Source: Pyrinomonadaceae bacterium (GTDB lineage: Bacteria > Acidobacteriota > Blastocatellia > Pyrinomonadales > Pyrinomonadaceae). Taken from it: DNA of 62,402 nt. This document shows, piece by piece, positions 16,416 to 25,334 of the stretch (positions are counted from its first letter, which is position 1; each line of letters opens with the position of its first letter). The stretch is from NCBI GenBank assembly GCA_023717565.1, contig JAMQPI010000171.1, positions 1 to 62,402 of the forward strand, read 5' to 3'. The position numbers and the translations under genes are program-made. Below the pieces are notes generated by a model. It did no database searches, was not told the DNA's origin, and saw only the letters and a program-made list of their open reading frames with translations.

Positions 16416-17324
16416 TCACTTCACCATGGTGCCGGTGCGGCTCCAGCGAGTGTTCTTGAAGAAGAGCATGAGGAGGTTATCATCCGAGGGGGCGCTTTCA
16501 TCGTAGGACCAATAAACGAACATCGCCCGTCCAATGACATAGTCGCGCGGAACAAAACCCCAGTAGCGGCTGTCCTGGCTGTTGTTGCGATTGTCACCCA
16601 TGACAAAGTAACTGTCAGGTGGGACCGTTAATTCTTTGTCCTTGCCCTTTCCTTCATGCACGAAGACGGGATAGTCATCATCCATGAGATCCGAGCGGTA
16701 GTACACGTCATAAGTCTCGCCGGGTTTGCGAGGCGGGTCGAGGGTGATCTTGAGCGGGTCTTTCTGGTTGTTGTCAATGGCTTCTATCTGATGTTCCGGC
16801 AACGGCTGGCTGTTCACTATCACATTCCGTCCGTCCAGACGGATCGTGTCGCCCGGTAGACCTATCACGCGCTTGACGTAGTTCGTAGTAATTGGTTTGT
16901 TGTCAGGTCTATCGTAATCGCTTTTGGGATCGTACTTATTGCCCGGGTATTTGAAGACAATGATGTCGCCGCGCTTGATTTCGCGCTGAGGCAGGAAGGG
17001 CATCGACTCGCCCGGAGCGAAGATGAACTTATTGACAAGGAGATGGTCGCCGATAGTGATAGTGTTCTGCATCGATCCGGTCGGAACCTTCACCGCCTGC
17101 ACAATAAAGGTCATCCCGAAAAGGGCCATGATTACGGTGACTACGGCCGATTCAAAGTACTCGCGCAAGACCGATTTGGGCGGGCTCGGAGGTTTGATTT
17201 CCGGGACCGGCTTATCTTCGTGGCCATTGCGATTGAAGATTCGCCCGAAGGAGAACCGCGACGGCTTCTCTTCGGTCTCAGAGGGTGTTTCAGTGATTTT
17301 CAGGATTGAAAAGTTGCGCGTCAT
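16416..17324 (-). CDS. lepB: Signal peptidase I
   Basis: A 302-aa membrane protease that removes Sec/Tat signal peptides. Box B has the nucleophile Ser84 in PTGSMQNT; box D has the general base Lys151 in KRVIGLPGDTI; box E is GDNRNNSQDSRYWGFV. Unlike E. coli LepB there is a single transmembrane helix (about 57-78) after a 50-residue proline-rich cytoplasmic tail. An insertion between boxes D and E (about 170-225) is larger than usual. It follows rnc by 101 bases on the same strand, a common bacterial pairing. Confidence 0.95.
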   Translation of the reverse strand: MTRNFSILKITETPSETEEKPSRFSFGRIFNRNGHEDKPVPEIKPPSPPKSVLREYFESAVVTVIMALFGMTFIVQAVKVPTGSMQNTITIGDHLLVNKFIFAPGESMPFLPQREIKRGDIIVFKYPGNKYDPKSDYDRPDNKPITTNYVKRVIGLPGDTIRLDGRNVIVNSQPLPEHQIEAIDNNQKDPLKITLDPPRKPGETYDVYYRSDLMDDDYPVFVHEGKGKDKELTVPPDSYFVMGDNRNNSQDSRYWGFVPRDYVIGRAMFVYWSYDESAPSDDNLLMLFFKNTRWSRTGTMVK

Positions 17325-17425
17325 CGTAAAATCATCCTAGATACGTTCGGTGCGAGGGTCAAGCTCTCCTCCGAAAAAGGGGCGCCGAAGCCCGGCTACC
17401 TTTGGTCGACTCAGAGAGAAGTACG

Positions 17426-18175
17426 CTAGGGCTTAGGGCCTGTTTCTCCATCTAACTTCATATTTAGCAGTGCTTCCCTTGCTGCGGCCACCTCCGCGGC
17501 CTTGATCGAGCGTCCTTCGCCCCGGACACTGCGGCCGTCCACGGTTACTTCGACATGAAAGGTGCGACGGTGTGGTGGCCCGAGCGTTTCCACGACTGCG
17601 TACTTTGGCGCCGGACGGCGTTCTGCCTGCAATTTTTCCTGGAGCAGGGTTTTGTAGTCCGCCTCGGCTGCTGACATTGGGTTCGCCCGCTGCAGCTCTT
17701 CACCCAGAGCATGATTGACGAACCGGATCGCAGCTTCAAATCCGCCATCCAGGAAGATCGCCCCGGTAAGCGCTTCCAGGGCATCAGCAAGCAGCGCATC
17801 TTTGCTGCGTCCCCCACTCTTTTCTTCTCCCCGGCCAAAGCGCAGGAAGTCCCCGAGATTAAGCCGCCAGGAGGCCTTGGTGAGTGTCGGCGCGCTCACG
17901 AGCCGGTGCTTCATTCGCGAGAGTTCACCCTCGGTGCCCTCGGGATACGCGCGGCAGAGATAATCGGCCACAATCAATCCGAGCACCGAATCACCCAGAA
18001 ATTCCAGCGCTTCGTTATGAAGTCGGCGAGCGAGATCTTCCGCCCCCGGCGCGACCTGTTCGTGGGCCCAGGAGCGGTGAGTGACGGCGCGCTCAAGCAG
18101 GGTACGGTTCTGAAACGTGTAGTCGAGGGTTGTTTCCAGTAGGTCGAGATCTGGAATGTTCTCTGGCGGCTTCAA
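17426..18175 (-). CDS. rnc: Ribonuclease III
   Basis: A 249-aa endoribonuclease for double-stranded RNA (rRNA and mRNA processing). The signature NEALEFLGDSVLGL at 54-67 provides metal-binding Glu58 and Asp62. The C-terminal double-stranded-RNA-binding domain starts near residue 170 (DYKTLLQEKLQAERR, ending AAEVAAAREALLNM). Length is typical. Separated from the upstream gene by the terminator at 18196-18240, so it should have its own promoter. Confidence 0.95.
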   Translation of the reverse strand: MKPPENIPDLDLLETTLDYTFQNRTLLERAVTHRSWAHEQVAPGAEDLARRLHNEALEFLGDSVLGLIVADYLCRAYPEGTEGELSRMKHRLVSAPTLTKASWRLNLGDFLRFGRGEEKSGGRSKDALLADALEALTGAIFLDGGFEAAIRFVNHALGEELQRANPMSAAEADYKTLLQEKLQAERRPAPKYAVVETLGPPHRRTFHVEVTVDGRSVRGEGRSIKAAEVAAAREALLNMKLDGETGPKP

Positions 18176-18192
18176 AACGAATTCGATTGTAG

Positions 18193-18240
18193 CAAAACGC
18201 CGAAAGCATCGTCGAAGTTACTGACGAGGCTTTCGGCGTT
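18193..18240 (-). terminator. Intrinsic terminator after the exported helical protein gene
   Basis: A perfect 12-base inverted repeat (AACGCCGAAAGC at 18196-18207 and its complement at 18229-18240) with an inner TCGTC/GACGA stem, followed on the minus strand by TTTTGC. It lies 33 bases after the stop of the gene at 18273. Confidence 0.75.
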
Positions 18241-18272
18241 GATGTGGAGGCCCGACTCTGTTCAACGTTCTG

Positions 18273-19436
18273 TTAGCTGCGATGATTCCTTTTTGGTCTG
18301 GTCGGGGTGGTGGTCTTTGGCTTGTTTGCCGTGGACGAAGTCGGTTTAGGTGTTGTAGCTGCAGGGCCGGGATTGCCCATTGCTGCCGTCGCGGGTGTCG
18401 CACCGTTCGCCCCACCATTTCCCGCAGCGCTAACACTCCCCGAGGTGGGTGTGCTAGTGGGCGTGGCGGTGGGCGTGGCTGCCGGCAGTGTCGTGATCGG
18501 AGTTGGCAAGGGCGGTAGAGGTTTCGCAAGAATGCCGGCAATCACTTCGTTAAGGCCAGCGTCAGACTTGTACCGGAACTTGTACCAGTTGCTTAAGGTC
18601 TCCATCCACTCCTTCTTTGCCGCCTGCTGTGTCGGGTCAGTTGCGAGAGCGACCGCGCGAGCGTTAGCGTCGATCATGCGGTCGACTACCTGATTAATGT
18701 TCTCCAGGGCAAGTTTACTCTCAGGGGTTTCATCTTTGCCGCCAAAGTCCTTTTTATAAGCTTCCGACAGTGTGGCGTAGGGTCCGCTTTCATATGCGGC
18801 GCCGATGATCCCGTACGTAGACGGAATCTTCTTGAGCTTGCTGTCGTACTGAGCGACCTTGATCAAGTAGGGCAACGCCGCACCCGGGCCTTTCTCGACG
18901 GTCAGCCGACCAATAATGTTATTGAGGTATGCAAGGGCGTCGTCTTTGCCGAGATAGGGGTCCCATTTGTCCGGCGCCTTGCCGACTTCAAGTAGCTGCA
19001 TAGCCTTCTTGGCGTAGGTGACCGCATCCGAAGCGAATGTGTCATTCTTGTCGGTAGCCGCTGCGAATCCGGCATACGCAAGGTCGATCAGGACTTTCAG
19101 GTTTTCGGGCTCATCTACCAACACAGCCCTGCCTACCTCGAAGGCTTTGGGGTAATCCTTCTTGTTGTAGACCAGGTCAGTAACTCGATCTTTCCGATTA
19201 GCCTTCTCATAAAGCGTGACGAAGTTTTTCAGATAAGCGCTAATCTGTTCCTCACCGGCGACCTCGGGACAGGCCAACCACTTTTTCGCCAACTCATTTG
19301 CCTTAGCGGTGTCGCCTTTAAAGTGTTGCCGGAACTCGTTGTATAACGCAGTCTTGGCCTCCGGAGTGCACTCCTGCGAGAGCGCAGGTATTGACACGCT
19401 CAAGCAAATGGCTATCAACCCAATAATCTTTTTCAT
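18273..19436 (-). CDS. Exported helical-repeat protein with Pro/Thr-rich tail
   Basis: A 387-aa protein with a clear signal peptide (MKKIIGLIAICLSVSIPALS). Residues 25-285 are helical and TPR-like in pattern (for example YPKAFEVGRAVLVDEPENLKVLIDLAY), giving a likely protein-binding scaffold in the periplasm. From about 300 to the end it is a low-complexity PTPTATPTSTPT and Ala/Gly stretch ending in a basic PTRPKRNHRS. No named domain. It is transcribed alone, with its own terminator. Confidence 0.65.
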   Translation of the reverse strand: MKKIIGLIAICLSVSIPALSQECTPEAKTALYNEFRQHFKGDTAKANELAKKWLACPEVAGEEQISAYLKNFVTLYEKANRKDRVTDLVYNKKDYPKAFEVGRAVLVDEPENLKVLIDLAYAGFAAATDKNDTFASDAVTYAKKAMQLLEVGKAPDKWDPYLGKDDALAYLNNIIGRLTVEKGPGAALPYLIKVAQYDSKLKKIPSTYGIIGAAYESGPYATLSEAYKKDFGGKDETPESKLALENINQVVDRMIDANARAVALATDPTQQAAKKEWMETLSNWYKFRYKSDAGLNEVIAGILAKPLPPLPTPITTLPAATPTATPTSTPTSGSVSAAGNGGANGATPATAAMGNPGPAATTPKPTSSTANKPKTTTPTRPKRNHRS

Positions 19437-19700
19437 TAGTTGTTCACGACCTCCAAGAACTTTTCTGCCATCTCTGCACTCAGGACCACGAGCGACTTTT
19501 CCACGGTCGCTTTAGAGCGACGATGAGATGCGTACCTACAAAGGCCGGTTGCCGATAAGGGCATGGCGCATCTCGGAGGAGAGCACACGAAGACGTGGAT
19601 AGGAGTCGGGATTAGTACAAAGAACGCCCGCAATATTCCTGCAACTATAACGAGGTGTCAAGCCCTTAGCGGCTTTTACCTTTGAGGCAAACTTGCCAGC

Positions 19701-19748
19701 AGAAAAATCTGCGCCGGGCTGCGTATCAGTTACGCGTGCCCGGCGCAG
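19701..19748 (-). terminator. Strong intrinsic terminator after the transpeptidase gene
   Basis: CTGCGCCGGGC (19709-19719) pairs perfectly with GCCCGGCGCAG (19738-19748); inside it GCGTA pairs with TACGC around a five-base loop. On the minus strand ATTTTTCT follows directly. The remaining gap up to 19785 and down to 19437 holds nothing else I can support. Confidence 0.85.
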
Positions 19749-19785
19749 GTTGGTTTTGTTGGATTTGTGGTCTGGCGTAACCGGG

Positions 19786-21534
19786 TCAGTCCGGTTGGGT
19801 CCGACGAGGTCGATCGCTGCCCGAGGGAACACTCTTCGCAGGTGGCTCAGTGGTCTTTGGCGCCCCGCTTGGTGTCGTGGTGGTGCTCTTGGGAGCGTCG
19901 GCAGGCCGTCGATCAATCTGCATCAACACTGGCTTAACCGTGCTTCGTGGAGCGGGACCTTCGGTCACAACCGGCTGACGGACTGATGAGTCGGCGGGAA
20001 CCGCGGTTTTGGTAGCATCGGCAGCGACGGACTCGTCGACCGTGACCTCAGCTGCGGCCTCGGCAGCATCTGCCTCGGCGGTGTCCTTTTCTTCTTCGTT
20101 CAGGTCCGCGGCCTTCGGGTCGTCGGCGCCCGGCGCGGTCGCAAGCTGGAGATTGATCGGAGTCCCAAATCGGCTATTCAGTTCACGATAAATTCTGCCG
20201 GCAACTGCTGCTGGGAAGTGCTGGCGGGCGTCAGGTCCGCGGCTAATTACGACCACAGCCAGTCTGGGATTCGCCAGCGGCGCATAAGATGTAAACAACC
20301 CAAGCCAACCGCCCTGACCTATGCAGGTGCCGGTCTTGCCGGCGACGGTCTGCAGCGGATCGTAAGCCTTTTTTCCGGAGCCATAGTTGACTGCTCCGAC
20401 CATACCCGGAACCATTCGGCTCCACGCCGCCGGCTCCACATTGATCTGGCGTTTCACTTTTGTTTTGAACTTCGACTGCTCTTCCGTGGTGCGCGCCGTT
20501 TGGGGCACCAGCAGCTTGCCACCATTTCCCATGGCGGACACGAGAGTGGCCAGTTGCACGGCCGTCACTTCGAAATCATCACCATGAGATGACATGCGAT
20601 TAAGGGCAAAGCCAGTTTTCTCGTATGGCAGACGACCCGGATACTCATTCGGAGAATTGATGCCGGTTTTCTCACCCAGACCGAGGTCCCTTGCGTACGA
20701 CATCATTTTCTCAAAGCCAACGCGACCGCCGACCTGTTGAAAATAGGTATTGTTTGAATATGCCAGAGCGTCTGTGAGATCGATATTGTATCTATCGGAA
20801 ACCGCGGCAGTGTTCGCGGGATCGATCACTTTCTCACCCAAACCAGCGACGCCTGTTACCAGCTTGATTGTCGAGCACGGTTTGAAACCGCGTCTCAAGG
20901 CCCACTCCTGGTTAATGATCGAATAAACCCTACCGGTCATAGGATCCATGACTACGGCGGTGCCTATGTGGTTGCCGAGAGCGTTTAGTGCTGCACGGCG
21001 AACTTCTAAATCTTCACCTGTTGTATCGTCGCGAGCGATCAAAGCTTGCACTTCATCGCGCATCGCCTTCTCGAGTGCTCTCTGGCGAGCGATCGCTGCC
21101 TGGCGAGCAGCTTCGGCGCGCCGCCTCGCTGCTTCCATTGCATGACGGTGACGGGATTCGATTCTGCGCAGTTCGGCTGTTCGTTCGCGCTTGGTCAAGG
21201 GACGGTGTAGTCTGCGCTCAAGAGCTTTTAGAGAAGCGGACTGTTCCCGAGCAATTAGCCTTCGCTGGTTTCTGACTGCTCGCGCAGACATGCGCGAGCT
21301 CCTACCCCGTCGCGTATTCCTCGCGACCCTGCCGTGGCGATTGGAGCGTCGATTTCTCGCCGATGACTTTCTTCCCTTTTCCGCCCTTACGACCTTGTTG
21401 CGCGACGCCTTGTTGCGCGACGAACTGGCGCGCTTCCTCTTTCCGAACACGGTATCGGAGCAGGCGAACGTAACTATAATGACTAGTATGAGAGCGTAAC
21501 GGAGGGATTTAGGAGAACGGGAATAAAAGTTCAT
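19786..21534 (-). CDS. Penicillin-binding transpeptidase with highly basic N-terminus
   Basis: A 582-aa exported or membrane-anchored transpeptidase (hydrophobic residues 12-25). Active-site motifs: S221-T-I-K224, S260-N-N262 and K400-T-G402. There is no glycosyltransferase or dimerisation domain, so it is a bare transpeptidase domain (about 185-450), probably cross-linking peptidoglycan. Residues 32-92 are exceptionally rich in Arg and Lys, and 95-175 are a charged helix. The tail (about 455-582) is acidic then Pro/Thr-rich. A separate gene in this window (37988-40936) carries a related transpeptidase domain. Single gene with its own terminator. Confidence 0.8.
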   Translation of the reverse strand: MNFYSRSPKSLRYALILVIIVTFACSDTVFGKRKRASSSRNKASRNKVVRAEKGRKSSARNRRSNRHGRVARNTRRGRSSRMSARAVRNQRRLIAREQSASLKALERRLHRPLTKRERTAELRRIESRHRHAMEAARRRAEAARQAAIARQRALEKAMRDEVQALIARDDTTGEDLEVRRAALNALGNHIGTAVVMDPMTGRVYSIINQEWALRRGFKPCSTIKLVTGVAGLGEKVIDPANTAAVSDRYNIDLTDALAYSNNTYFQQVGGRVGFEKMMSYARDLGLGEKTGINSPNEYPGRLPYEKTGFALNRMSSHGDDFEVTAVQLATLVSAMGNGGKLLVPQTARTTEEQSKFKTKVKRQINVEPAAWSRMVPGMVGAVNYGSGKKAYDPLQTVAGKTGTCIGQGGWLGLFTSYAPLANPRLAVVVISRGPDARQHFPAAVAGRIYRELNSRFGTPINLQLATAPGADDPKAADLNEEEKDTAEADAAEAAAEVTVDESVAADATKTAVPADSSVRQPVVTEGPAPRSTVKPVLMQIDRRPADAPKSTTTTPSGAPKTTEPPAKSVPSGSDRPRRTQPD

Positions 21535-22259
21535 GCGGGTCTAATTACCTTTCCTAGGAATTGGTCTGACTCATCTTTGGCCAGATACTGCGTTACAACC
21601 TTCGGGCGCCTGAGGTGGTGAGGTTTTCAAAACTTTCGGAAGGCACCCGCTCCTCACAAACAACTCTTTTTTGCAGTCGTGAGAGCTTCAAGTCCTCTCG
21701 TTAAAAAATCTCGATTTCAACGCCTAATAACTCACGGTCTTGGCGATCGTCCAATCCTGCAACTTTGAGGTGGGAGAATTCCCTAAAAGGCGGTCTCTGG
21801 GGACACACATTCGAGACCGACGTGAATATACCACCCAGCGGGCTTCCACGGCAACAGAAAAGTAACCTTTTGTACACAATCCTTTAAGAAAGTGTTGGAA
21901 TGGCGATTGTTTGTGTTTTAAGCTGGCTCTCAAGAAAGCCACAAATAGATGGAAACGATAACTGGTTGTTTTCTCGACAATGGTCAGTTTAGTCATAAGC
22001 AGCTGGAAAACAGTAGTGTGATGTGTTCCGTGTCACCGGGGCGCATTGCGAAGCCGCGGAGAGACATTCATGCAATCACACACCAAATGGGTTAAGCCAC
22101 TCCTGTTGGTTGGTGTGGTTTTTAGATCGGTCCTTACTTAGATCGGTCCTTACATTGAGATTCAAACGATGCCAACACTAGACAATACCGATCAACCAAA
22201 GGAACCGTGGAGCGTTAGCAATCGGCTGGTTGTCGTGTCTGTTTTGCGTAGGGTTTAGG
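21535..22259. other. Long non-coding gap before the histidine kinase
   Basis: No credible gene. A 90-codon minus-strand frame (21724-21996) lacks a Shine-Dalgarno and recognisable motifs. The only clear structure is the tandem duplication at 22122-22153. Promoters for both divergent neighbours must lie here but cannot be placed with confidence. Confidence 0.4.
22122..22153. repeat. Perfect 16-base tandem duplication
   Basis: TTAGATCGGTCCTTAC is present twice head to tail (22122-22137, 22138-22153), about 105 bases before the kinase start. It could be a duplicated regulator site or a recent slippage event. Confidence 0.8.
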
Positions 22260-23798
22260 ATGAAGATATCCCGACTGCTCAATAGTTTTCGCGCGAGACT
22301 GTTAGTGCTTCTGGCGGTTCTCCTGGGGTTGACGTTAGGTGTTCAGTACTACGTGAACGTGCGCTCCGTGAGACGCAACGCTCATATGATCGTTGAGCAG
22401 GAGCAGGCGATCATGGCCGGAGTGGCGTTGGGCGTAAACAGTATTTCAAGCAACAAGTATCTTGATGAACTGCGTTCAAGTCTCCGTGATCCGGTGACTC
22501 GCGAAGGACAAGGTCGGGTTCAAAACGTCCTGGTGGTGGATAGTCAGGGGTTCATTCGAGACAGCCTTCTGGGAGCTTACGCTCCCAGCGAGAACGAAGA
22601 CAAAACACCCAGATATGTTCCTCTCAAGGACGTTTCTCTTCCACCGCTTAACAGCGCACTCGGACTGGCAGATGAAAACGTAAACCTGCCGCCCTGGCTG
22701 ATTGCCTCGGCGCCGGCGAGGGCGGGTGAACCCGGAGCTTTCTACTTTCCACTTGAGACGACGGAAGGCCGCTGGTACATCATTGTCGTACTGGGCTCGG
22801 CTAACACTTTGACCAACATACTCGAGCGGCAGGCGCAACGATCCGCGCTTTACACTCTGCTGCTGTTGCTCGCCACGACCTTGGTGACCGGCCTCTTCGT
22901 GTGGAGGTTCACTAGACCGATCAAATCCTTGTCGATCGCTGCGCGGAGAGTGGCTGGTGGTGATTTCAGCGTTCGTGTACCGACGGATCGGCTGGACGAA
23001 ATGGGGGCGCTGGCCGCTGCCTTCAACGAGATGACTGCCAAACTTGCGCGCGCTCGCGAGCTTGAGACTCAACTCCATGAAGCAGAGAAGGGAGCAGTCG
23101 TGGGCAGGCTCGCGGCTGCCATCGCTCATGAAATTCGCAATCCCCTTAATTACATTAACCTAACGCTGGATCACTTACGGTCGACGTTTACCCCTGAGGA
23201 TCAGGAGAAAGCTGAGACATTTGGCCGGCTGACGGCTGAGCTCAAAACCGAAGTTAGGCGCATCAACCGGCACATCACAGATTTCCTGAAGTATTCCAGG
23301 CCGTCGCTGATTGAGTTACAGCGGATCGATCTGAGTTCTGAAGCCGAAGATGCGGTGCGTCTCGTTCAAGCACAGGCTGACGAGTGCGGTATTACCATGC
23401 AATTGGAGGCTGAAGAGAACATGCCGTCGACGATGGCTGATCGCGAGGCCTTGCGTTCGGTGCTCACGAACCTGCTCGTCAATGGGTTGCAGGCAATTGA
23501 TGGTCACGGCGGAAATGTGCGGATCGCTATTCGTGCTGATCAAGCTGGTGATCGCGCGGTTATTGAAGTCAGTGATACCGGTCGAGGCATTGCGCCCGAA
23601 GACATTGCGAAGTTATTTGAACCATACTATTCGACTAAAGAAACCGGTACGGGCCTTGGGCTCGCCATCGTTAGAAAGGCAATTGACGATCACGGCGGGA
23701 CGATCGGCGTTACTTCGAAGCAGGGAGAAGGTACAACATTTACAATTACACTGCCGTTGAAAGGAAGGGCGAACCAGGAAGAGGATGAAGAGTCCTGA
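22260..23798 (+). CDS. NtrB-like sensor histidine kinase
   Basis: A 512-aa membrane kinase: transmembrane helix 1 (about 12-29), a periplasmic sensor region of about 165 residues, helix 2 (about 196-215), HAMP (213-265), HisKA with phospho-accepting His290 in AHEIRNPLN, and HATPase_c with LTNLLVNGLQAI (N box), DTGRGIAPED (G1) and TGTGLGLAIV (G2). The frame is open to a TTG at 22230, but the ATG at 22260 has AGGG spaced correctly. It forms a two-component pair with the NtrC-type regulator 47 bases downstream. Confidence 0.9.
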   Translation: MKISRLLNSFRARLLVLLAVLLGLTLGVQYYVNVRSVRRNAHMIVEQEQAIMAGVALGVNSISSNKYLDELRSSLRDPVTREGQGRVQNVLVVDSQGFIRDSLLGAYAPSENEDKTPRYVPLKDVSLPPLNSALGLADENVNLPPWLIASAPARAGEPGAFYFPLETTEGRWYIIVVLGSANTLTNILERQAQRSALYTLLLLLATTLVTGLFVWRFTRPIKSLSIAARRVAGGDFSVRVPTDRLDEMGALAAAFNEMTAKLARARELETQLHEAEKGAVVGRLAAAIAHEIRNPLNYINLTLDHLRSTFTPEDQEKAETFGRLTAELKTEVRRINRHITDFLKYSRPSLIELQRIDLSSEAEDAVRLVQAQADECGITMQLEAEENMPSTMADREALRSVLTNLLVNGLQAIDGHGGNVRIAIRADQAGDRAVIEVSDTGRGIAPEDIAKLFEPYYSTKETGTGLGLAIVRKAIDDHGGTIGVTSKQGEGTTFTITLPLKGRANQEEDEES

Positions 23799-23845
23799 GG
23801 GTCGCTGACTTTCTTTCCCTATCCCTAATCGTCCATACTTACGAC

Positions 23846-25195
23846 ATGTCACGAAAAAACATTCTGGTAGTAGACGACGAAAGGCCTCAGCGAGAGGCCT
23901 ACGAGAGACCCTTGGTGGGCGCCGGCTATGAAGTCACGACGGCTTCCTCGGGCGAGGCGGCGGTCAAATTTATAAACGAGCGCAAGTTCGATTTGGTACT
24001 GACCGACTTGAAAATGACCGGGATGAGCGGCATCGAGCTTTTACAACACGTAATTGCGCAAGACCCCTCTACCAGCGTGGTCCTCATCACCGGACACGGA
24101 ACGATCGAATCGGCTAAGGAAGCCTTACGCAACGGTGCCTTTGATTACCTTGAGAAGCCAGTGGATCAGGAGCCGCTGCTGGAAACAGTGAGGCGTGCGC
24201 TGGGCAAACTCGAGGAACTTGATACCGAAATAGTTTCAGCTTCCCCTAACATGGAGACCGTCAAGAAGATGATCGTCAAGGTGGCCCGCTCGAACTCAAC
24301 AGTATTGATTCGAGGTGAGTCGGGTACCGGCAAGGAGCTAATCGCCCGAGCAATTCATAATCAATCACCCCCACGGCTTACTGAGGTATTCCAGGCTGTG
24401 AACTGCGCGGCCATTAGCGAGAACCTCCTTGAGTCCGAGCTGTTTGGCCATGAAAAAGGATCTTTCACTGGCGCCCACGCTGAGAAGAAGGGTCTTTTCG
24501 AACTTGCCAACCATGGCACTCTGTTCCTGGATGAGATCGCTGAGTTGGACGTAGCCATGCAGGCCAAACTGCTTCGAGCACTCCAAGAACGTAAGATTCG
24601 ACGTGTCGGCGGCACCCACGAAATCAGCATCGATGTGCGGGTAATCGCGGCCACCAATCGAGACTTGCGCGCGATGGTCGCCGATGGCAGATTCAGGGAC
24701 GACCTTTACTACCGGATCAATGTCCTGTCTGTGGATGTGCCCCCGTTGCGCGAACGGCGCGATGACATTCCGGTTCTGATCGAGTTCTTCCTCAAGAAAC
24801 ATACGCGCAACACTTCGCGACTTGTTCGGGGACTCACGCCCGAGACCAGAAAACTAATGCTCGACTACAGCTGGCCCGGCAACGTGCGCCAGCTCGAGTC
24901 GGCAATCGAACGGGCCATCCTGCTCTGTGAAGGCGATCAGATCACCGTCGAAGACCTACCGCTCGAGGTGAGACAGGAGAATCGTCCCGCTGCGCAAGGG
25001 GCCTTCAATTTACCCGCGGAAGGCATCAGCTTCGAAGATGTGGAGCGGGATCTACTGACCCAGGCGATGGAGCGAACCGATTACAACATCACTAAAGCGG
25101 CCAAGCTCCTGGGTCTGACGTTCCGAACGTTGCAGTATCGCCTGGAGAAATTCGGCATCAAGAAACCGGAAGGCAAGACGGAAGCAGCTGGGTAG
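23846..25195 (+). CDS. NtrC-family sigma-54-dependent response regulator
   Basis: A 449-aa transcription activator. Receiver domain (5-120) with acidic pocket D10/D11 and phospho-acceptor Asp54 in LTDLKMTG. AAA+ domain (about 133-365) with Walker A GESGTGKE at 157-164, the sigma-54 contact loop at 205-210 reading GSFTGA, and Walker B LFLDE. Fis-type HTH at the C-terminus (NITKAAKLLGLTFRTLQYRL). Partner of the upstream kinase. I found no convincing -24/-12 promoter in the window, so its targets may lie elsewhere. Confidence 0.92.
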   Translation: MSRKNILVVDDERPQREAYERPLVGAGYEVTTASSGEAAVKFINERKFDLVLTDLKMTGMSGIELLQHVIAQDPSTSVVLITGHGTIESAKEALRNGAFDYLEKPVDQEPLLETVRRALGKLEELDTEIVSASPNMETVKKMIVKVARSNSTVLIRGESGTGKELIARAIHNQSPPRLTEVFQAVNCAAISENLLESELFGHEKGSFTGAHAEKKGLFELANHGTLFLDEIAELDVAMQAKLLRALQERKIRRVGGTHEISIDVRVIAATNRDLRAMVADGRFRDDLYYRINVLSVDVPPLRERRDDIPVLIEFFLKKHTRNTSRLVRGLTPETRKLMLDYSWPGNVRQLESAIERAILLCEGDQITVEDLPLEVRQENRPAAQGAFNLPAEGISFEDVERDLLTQAMERTDYNITKAAKLLGLTFRTLQYRLEKFGIKKPEGKTEAAG

Positions 25196-25202
25196 GCGAG
25201 TA

Positions 25203-25247
25203 ACCCACAGAGAAGGCTGTGGCATTCACCGCAGGCGATCTGTGGGT
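25203..25247. terminator. Hairpin after the regulator gene
   Basis: ACCCACAGA (25203-25211) and TCTGTGGGT (25239-25247) form a nine-pair stem with an inner CTGTGG/CCGCAG stem, starting seven bases after the stop. No U-tract follows, so it may stabilise the mRNA end rather than terminate. Confidence 0.4.
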
Positions 25248-25334
25248 AGAACTCTAAGCGATTCCGCCCACGTGCAAGTATATCCAGTAGGTCGCGTTCA
25301 TATCTCAAACCGATCCTTGCTGCCGGAGGCGATC

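Noticed and set aside
21900-21950. TGGC-containing stretches before the kinase as sigma-54 promoters
   Set aside because: Spacing or the -12 GC dinucleotide is wrong in each case.
21724-21996. 90-codon minus-strand reading frame in the gap before the kinase
   Set aside because: No Shine-Dalgarno, no recognisable motif and an unconvincing composition after the first 20 codons.
25220-25235. TGGCATTCACCGCA as a sigma-54 promoter downstream of the NtrC gene
   Set aside because: GG and GC are two bases too close for a -24/-12 promoter.
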